DNA of 10,455 bases from Nocardioides sp. (lineage in GTDB: Bacteria > Actinomycetota > Actinomycetes > Propionibacteriales > Nocardioidaceae): positions 1 through 10,455 of the forward strand of contig JAJPEO010000003.1 in NCBI GenBank assembly GCA_021166815.1, in the 5' to 3' direction. The position numbers were made by a program, and so were the translations under genes. Below the pieces are notes generated by a model. It saw only the letters and a program-made list of their open reading frames with translations, was not told the DNA's origin and searched no databases. This document shows, piece by piece, positions 6,768 to 10,455 of this stretch. How positions within the stretch are numbered: the first letter of the stretch is position 1; each line of letters starts with the position of its first letter.

Positions 6768-7616
6768 TCAGGGAACGATGCCGTGCTCGACGAAGGCCTG
6801 GAACGGGTCGACGGGGCCGCCGCCTCCGGGCCGCACCTCGACGTGGAGGTGGGAGCCGGTGGAGTTGCCGGTGCTGCCGACGGTGCCGATGACCTCGCCG
6901 CCGCGGACCTGCTCGCCGACCGAGACGTAGATGGAGGTCTGGTGGGCGAACCAGATCTCGGTGCCGTCGTCGAGGGTGACGACGGTCTTGTTGCCGTACG
7001 AGCCGTCGTAGCCGGCGAAGGTGACGGTGCCGTTGGCGACGGCCATGATCGGGTCACCGGAGTCGCCGTTGAAGTCGAGGCCGGTGTGGTAGCTGGCCCA
7101 GAGGCCGTACTGGCCGAAGGTCGCGGTGAGGCTGTAGCTGGCCAGGGGGAGAACCCACTTGTTCTCCTTGATCTTGGCCGCCTGCGCCTCGGCTGCCCGG
7201 CGCATCTCGGCGATCTTCTGCTCGTAGCGCTTGGCCTGGGCCTCGGCGAGGGCCACCAGGGCGGGGTCGGACTCCTCGGTGAGCTCGGAGGACTCGCCGT
7301 TGCGCGGGGCGTTGCGGCTGGCCTGGGCGCCGCGCTGGGCCAGCACGTCGCGGCCGATGGCGCCGGCGGCGGTGACCGACGTGCCGTCACCCATCCGGCC
7401 GACCAGGTCGGCCTCGGCCGCGGTCACGGCGCCGCCGGTGGAGATCGCCAGCACGGTGATGCCTGCCACGAGGGGCAGGGACGGCAGGCTCACGGCCAGC
7501 GGGGACCGCCGCGCCTGAGCAGCGCGGCGCTTGCCTGCTGCTGCCGAGGGGGTCGCCGGGAGGGGGGTCGCCGAGGTGCGCCGCCTGGGGGCGCGCTGCG
7601 CTCGGTGGTTGCCCAT
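6768..7616 (-). CDS. Membrane-anchored M23 (LytM-type) peptidoglycan endopeptidase
   Basis: This is a 282-residue protein. After a basic N-terminus (RRR, KRRAAQARR) comes one hydrophobic segment at about 44-68, acting as signal anchor or signal peptide. An Ala/Glu/Lys-rich probable coiled coil covers 118-152. The peptidase M23 domain (about 155-275) carries the zinc ligands His177 and Asp181 (HTGLDF), the His225 position in FAHQ, and His258 in the SHLHVE motif, so it should be active. M23 enzymes cut peptide cross-links in the cell wall; this one would act outside the membrane. The frame extends 34 residues upstream, but the ATG at 7616 is chosen because the basic-then-hydrophobic layout starts there and the promoter elements lie in the extension. 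It is divergent from the gene at 7800. A direct repeat at its promoter suggests MtrA-type control. Confidence 0.92.
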   Translation of the reverse strand: MGNHRAQRAPRRRTSATPLPATPSAAAGKRRAAQARRSPLAVSLPSLPLVAGITVLAISTGGAVTAAEADLVGRMGDGTSVTAAGAIGRDVLAQRGAQASRNAPRNGESSELTEESDPALVALAEAQAKRYEQKIAEMRRAAEAQAAKIKENKWVLPLASYSLTATFGQYGLWASYHTGLDFNGDSGDPIMAVANGTVTFAGYDGSYGNKTVVTLDDGTEIWFAHQTSIYVSVGEQVRGGEVIGTVGSTGNSTGSHLHVEVRPGGGGPVDPFQAFVEHGIVP

Positions 7617-7683
7617 GGATGAGTCACCAATCTGCCGGGGGATGCCGGACCGCAAGTGGGGGGTGGGCGGCCGGACCGGAGCG

Positions 7684-7689
7684 ACTGTA
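7684..7689 (-). promoter_or_regulatory. Likely -10 of the M23 peptidase gene
   Basis: Read leftwards, TACAGT (minus strand, 7689-7684) is a good -10 and predicts a leader of roughly 60 nt before the ATG at 7616. TTGTGC about 19 nt upstream is a possible weak -35. The leader is too short for a ydaO-type c-di-AMP riboswitch. Confidence 0.5.
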
Positions 7690-7702
7690 ACGGATCGGTC
7701 AC
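7685..7702 (-). promoter_or_regulatory. GTnAC-N6-GTnAC direct repeat, candidate MtrA/GlnR-type site
   Basis: On the minus strand GTGACCG (7702-7696) and GTTACAG (7691-7685) form a direct repeat with an 11-bp period, one helical turn, and the second unit overlaps the -10. GTnAC half-sites spaced by 6 bp are the pattern I associate with the OmpR-family regulators MtrA and GlnR in actinobacteria. MtrA is known to control cell-wall peptidase genes. Assignment to MtrA here is inference from motif and target type. Confidence 0.35.
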
Positions 7703-7785
7703 GCAGATGCACAAGCAACCCCCAAGAACGTGTGCGAAAACACCCAAGCGTTGACCGCAGCCGGGGGAGTCCCGAGCCGGCCCAC

Positions 7786-7791
7786 TAGCCT
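7786..7791 (+). promoter_or_regulatory. Likely -10 for the leaderless gene at 7800
   Basis: TAGCCT fits TANNNT and ends 8 nt before the ATG at 7800, implying a transcript starting at or near the ATG. No ribosome binding site is seen. TTGACC at 7751-7756 resembles a -35 but is 29 bp away, too far to pair with it. Confidence 0.45.
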
Positions 7792-7799
7792 CTGTCGAC

Positions 7800-8069
7800 A
7801 TGGATGCGTCCACGCGGCTGCGGGTCCTCATCGCCCAGGTCGGCCCAGGTGGGGACGACGGCGCCGACCCCGAGGCAGCCGGACGGTTCGCCCGCGCCCT
7901 GCGCGACGCGGGGCACGAGGTCGTCTACCTCGGCGTGGTGCCGGACCGTGACGTGCTGGCCGCGGTGGCGTTGCAGGAGGACGTGGACGCCACCTGCCTG
8001 GTGGACGGTGGGCGCTGGGTGCTGGACGGCGACGAGGACGCCGTACGCCACCTGCGCGACCTGCAATGA
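7800..8069 (+). CDS. Short cobalamin-binding-domain-like protein lacking the cobalamin histidine
   Basis: This 89-residue protein looks like the first half of the B12-binding Rossmann domain of methylmalonyl-CoA mutase-type proteins. It begins RVLIAQVGPGG and continues with RFARALRDAGHEVVYLGV and a VAALQED-like stretch (VALQEDVDATCLV, about 56-68). In genuine domains the first loop reads DGHDRG, whose histidine ligates cobalt; here it is GGDDGADPE, so the ligand is gone. The later SxxSGAH-type motif is replaced by VDGGR, and the protein stops well short of the usual ~130 residues. It is probably not a cobalamin protein in the usual sense. Its place upstream of sucC is suggestive, since B12-dependent mutases make succinyl-CoA, but this is only context. 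The ATG at 7800 fits the -10 just upstream. Confidence 0.75.
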   Translation: MDASTRLRVLIAQVGPGGDDGADPEAAGRFARALRDAGHEVVYLGVVPDRDVLAAVALQEDVDATCLVDGGRWVLDGDEDAVRHLRDLQ

Positions 8070-8149
8070 ACCGCCCTGGCGGGAGTACCCGTCAGTAGCG
8101 TGATGACCACCACGCCCGCCCGGCATCCCCGATTGGGACGAGACGGGTC

Positions 8150-8155
8150 TAGGGT
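8150..8155 (+). promoter_or_regulatory. Possible -10 of the sucCD operon
   Basis: TAGGGT matches the TANNNT pattern and is identical to the hexamer before pcrA. It would give a leader of about 110 nt before the sucC start. No -35 is evident at 17 bp. The 201-bp gap 8070-8270 holds no other gene; a small stem (CCGCC-CT-GGCGG, about 8072-8083) follows the upstream gene. Confidence 0.35.
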
Positions 8156-8270
8156 GCCAAGTTGGAACGAGTGTGGCCCTGACCCGCCTGGTGGGACCGG
8201 GCGCCGCGCTGAGCAATCCCCGACAGCATCATTCGATCAGTACAGACAATCGAGAAGAACTGGGTGGATC

Positions 8271-9434
8271 GTGGACCTGATGGAGTACCAGGCGAAGGAG
8301 CTCTTCGCCAAGCACGGAGTGACCACCACCCTCGGTGTGGTCGTCGAGACCGCTGAGGAGGCGCGCGCGGCTGCTGAGCAGCTCGGCGGCGTCACCGTCA
8401 TCAAGGCGCAGGTCAAGGCCGGTGGCCGCGGCAAGGCGGGCGGCGTCAAGCTCGCCAAGACCGCCGACGAGGCCTTCGAGCACGCGAGCAACATCCTGGG
8501 CATGGAGATCAAGGACCTCCGCGTCAACCGCGTCCTCGTCACCCCGGCCACCCCGCCGGTGGAGGAGTACTACTTCTCCTTCCTGCTCGACCGTGCCAAC
8601 CGCTCGCACCTGTGCATCGCCTCCGTCGAGGGCGGCGTGGAGATCGAGGAGGTCGCCAAGACCAACCCCGACGCCGTGCGCAAGATCAACGTCGACGCGA
8701 TCGAGGGCGTGACCCCGGAGAAGGCCGCCGCGATCGTCGACGAGGCCAAGTTCCCCGCCGAGCTGCGCGAGCAGGCCATCGAGATGGTGCAGGCGCTGTG
8801 GAAGGTCTACGTCGAGGAGGACGCCACCCTCGTCGAGGTCAACCCGCTGGCCCGCCTCGAGGGCGACAAGCTCGAGGCGCTCGACGGCAAGGTCTCGCTC
8901 GACGAGAACGCCGAGTTCCGTCAGCCCGACCACGAGGGCTTCGTCATCCGCGAGGAGGAGGACCCGCTCGAGGCCAAGGCCAAGGACAAGGGCCTCAACT
9001 ACGTCAAGCTCGACGGCCAGGTCGGCATCATCGGCAACGGCGCGGGCCTGGTCATGTCGACCCTCGACGTGGTCGCGTACGCCGGTGAGAAGCACGGCGG
9101 CGTCAAGCCCGCCAACTTCCTCGACATCGGTGGTGGCGCCAACGCCCAGGTGATGGCCGACGGCCTCGACGTGATCATCAACGACGAGCAGGTCAAGGCC
9201 GTCTTCGTCAACGTCTTCGGTGGCATCACCGCGTGCGACGAGGTCGCCAAGGGCATCGTCGGTGCCCTGGAGATCCTCGGCGACAAGGAGAGCAAGCCGC
9301 TGGTCGTCCGTCTCGACGGCAACAACGTCGAGGAGGGCCGTCGCATCCTCACCGAGGCCAACCACCCGCTGGTGACCCTGGTCGACACGATGGACGGCGC
9401 TGCCGACAAGGCCGCCGAGCTGGCGAACGCCTGA
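8271..9434 (+). CDS. sucC: Succinyl-CoA synthetase (ADP/GDP-forming), beta subunit
   Basis: The beta subunit binds nucleotide and, with the alpha subunit, converts succinyl-CoA to succinate with formation of ATP or GTP in the TCA cycle. From the GTG at 8271 it is 387 residues, the usual length, and reads [17 protein letters not shown] as in homologues. The frame is open back to 8100, but that extension is not SucC-like; an ATG at 8280 is the other possible start. GGGTGG (8262-8267) is a close ribosome binding site. ATP-grasp landmarks are [14 protein letters not shown] (45-58) and EVNPLA (189-194, metal binding). The C-terminal ligase domain has [12 protein letters not shown] (255-266), NFLDIGGGA (282-290) and [20 protein letters not shown]. 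It is 33 bp upstream of sucD and surely co-transcribed with it. Confidence 0.96.
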   Translation: MDLMEYQAKELFAKHGVTTTLGVVVETAEEARAAAEQLGGVTVIKAQVKAGGRGKAGGVKLAKTADEAFEHASNILGMEIKDLRVNRVLVTPATPPVEEYYFSFLLDRANRSHLCIASVEGGVEIEEVAKTNPDAVRKINVDAIEGVTPEKAAAIVDEAKFPAELREQAIEMVQALWKVYVEEDATLVEVNPLARLEGDKLEALDGKVSLDENAEFRQPDHEGFVIREEEDPLEAKAKDKGLNYVKLDGQVGIIGNGAGLVMSTLDVVAYAGEKHGGVKPANFLDIGGGANAQVMADGLDVIINDEQVKAVFVNVFGGITACDEVAKGIVGALEILGDKESKPLVVRLDGNNVEEGRRILTEANHPLVTLVDTMDGAADKAAELANA

Positions 9435-9467
9435 CCGGCCCGAGACGAGAGAAGAAGCAGAAACACC

Positions 9468-10358
9468 ATGGCTATCTACCTGAACAAGGACAGCAAGATC
9501 ATCGTCCAGGGCATGACCGGTGGGATGGGCTCCAAGCACACCACCCTCATGGTCGAGGCGGGGTCCAACATCGTCGGCGGCGTCAACGCCCGCAAGGCCG
9601 GCACGTCGGTCGAGCTCGGCGGCAAGGAGCTTCCCGTCTTCGGCACGGTCGCCGAGGCGATGGAGAAGACCGGCGCTGACGTGTCGGTCGTCTTCGTGCC
9701 CCCGGCCTTCACCAAGGACGCCTGCATCGAGGCCATCGACGCCGGCATCGGCCTGCTCGTGGTCATCACCGAGGGCGTTCCCGTCCAGGACACCGCAGAG
9801 GTCTTCGCCTACCTGCAGACCGACGCCAACAAGGGCACCCGCATGATCGGCCCGAACTGCCCCGGCATCATCACGCCGGAGGAGTCGCTGGCCGGCATCA
9901 CCCCGCACACCATCGCGGGCAAGGGCCCGGTCGGCCTGGTGTCGAAGTCCGGCACGCTGACCTACCAGATGATGTACGAGCTGAAGGACTACGGCTTCAC
10001 CACCGCCATCGGCATCGGTGGAGACCCGATCATCGGCACCACCCACATCGACGCCCTCGAGGCCTTCGAGAACGACCCGGAGACCAAGGCGATCGTGATG
10101 ATCGGCGAGATCGGCGGCGACGCCGAGGAGCGCGCCGCGGCGTACATCAAGGAGCACGTGACCAAGCCGGTCGTCGGCTACGTCGCAGGCTTCACCGCCC
10201 CCGAGGGCAAGACCATGGGCCACGCCGGCGCCATCGTGTCCGGCTCCTCGGGTACCGCGCAGGCCAAGAAGGAGGCCCTCGAGGCCGCCGGGGTCAAGGT
10301 CGGCAAGACGCCGTCCGAGACCGCTGAGCTGATGCGCGAGATCCTGAAGAACCTCTGA
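9468..10358 (+). CDS. sucD: Succinyl-CoA synthetase (ADP/GDP-forming), alpha subunit
   Basis: This 296-residue alpha subunit is complete. It has the CoA-binding Rossmann domain at the N-terminus ([15 protein letters not shown], 11-24; GGVNARKAG, 37-45), the GPNCPGII loop (128-135), SKSGTLTYQ (159-167), EIGGDAEE (214-221), and the phospho-histidine segment GHAGAIVSG with His252, which carries phosphate between succinyl-CoA and nucleotide. The ATG at 9468 is preceded by the purine-rich GAGAGAAGAAG (9447-9457), a serviceable ribosome binding site about 10 nt away. It forms the heteromeric enzyme with the sucC product directly upstream. The coding sequence looks intact up to its stop, so the abnormal GC-only sequence starting 18 nt later does not affect it. 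Confidence 0.97.
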   Translation: MAIYLNKDSKIIVQGMTGGMGSKHTTLMVEAGSNIVGGVNARKAGTSVELGGKELPVFGTVAEAMEKTGADVSVVFVPPAFTKDACIEAIDAGIGLLVVITEGVPVQDTAEVFAYLQTDANKGTRMIGPNCPGIITPEESLAGITPHTIAGKGPVGLVSKSGTLTYQMMYELKDYGFTTAIGIGGDPIIGTTHIDALEAFENDPETKAIVMIGEIGGDAEERAAAYIKEHVTKPVVGYVAGFTAPEGKTMGHAGAIVSGSSGTAQAKKEALEAAGVKVGKTPSETAELMREILKNL

Positions 10359-10376
10359 GGTTCGCCACAGCACCGA

Positions 10377-10455
10377 GCGGGGGGGGGGGGGCGGGGGGGC
10401 GCGCCCCCCCCCGCGCGGCGGCCCCCCCGCGCGCCCCGCGGCGCGCCCGCCCGCC
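10377..10455. other. G/C-only low-complexity tail, probable sequencing or assembly artefact
   Basis: The last 79 bases contain no A or T and are dominated by homopolymer G and C runs, including 13 G at 10379-10391. This is far outside the composition of the rest of the window, whose coding regions carry about a quarter to a third A+T. It most likely represents low-quality base calls at a contig end. No gene or site should be called in it. Confidence 0.85.

Noticed and set aside
7617..7799. c-di-AMP (ydaO) riboswitch upstream of the M23 gene
   Set aside because: Such riboswitches are common before actinobacterial wall hydrolases, but the predicted leader is only about 60 nt and I could not find the conserved core motifs.
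8100..8270. 57-residue N-terminal extension of SucC
   Set aside because: SucC homologues begin at MDL.EYQAK; the upstream stretch covers the putative promoter and is not conserved-looking.
8229..10373. 714-residue open frame antisense to sucC and sucD
   Set aside because: It lies over two clear genes and is explained by strong GC bias at third codon positions, which removes stops from the antisense frame. Its translation is low-complexity Leu/Val/Asp/Gly-rich and shows no domain.

Overview
The window is very GC-rich and looks like an actinobacterial chromosome, most likely from the Nocardioides/Nocardioidaceae group. That assignment is inferred from protein style, third-position GC and gene order, not from a search. 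Most of it is ordinary housekeeping sequence. The right end (10377-10455) consists only of G and C and looks like a failed contig end rather than real biology.

Left part (1-2481): an envelope-stress type module. A PspC-domain membrane protein, cut off by the window edge, is read leftwards. Divergent from it is an operon of a PspC-fused sensor histidine kinase and a NarL/LuxR response regulator, whose start and stop codons overlap. A symmetric 39-bp nested inverted repeat lies between the two PspC genes and is a good candidate for the operator of this regulator.

Middle (2482-4272): two genes, an orphan AbiEi-type HTH protein with a nuclease-like C-terminus and a small four-helix membrane protein. 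They are bracketed by two 74-bp imperfect palindromes that are 88% identical (65/74) and in the same orientation. These palindromes are the most unusual structure here; they look like a dispersed intergenic element.

Right part (4273-10358): pcrA (DNA helicase), then a convergent membrane-anchored M23 peptidase. Divergent from the peptidase is a very short cobalamin-binding-like protein that has lost the cobalamin-ligating histidine motif, followed by sucC-sucD (succinyl-CoA synthetase). The peptidase promoter region holds a GTGAC-N6-GTTAC direct repeat resembling MtrA/GlnR-type half-sites.

Several rightward genes have a TANNNT-like -10 hexamer only 7-9 nt before the start codon, suggesting leaderless transcripts. 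No RNA genes, CRISPR arrays, transposases or prophage genes were seen. I found no complete novel system; the palindromic element and the gene pair it brackets are the best leads.
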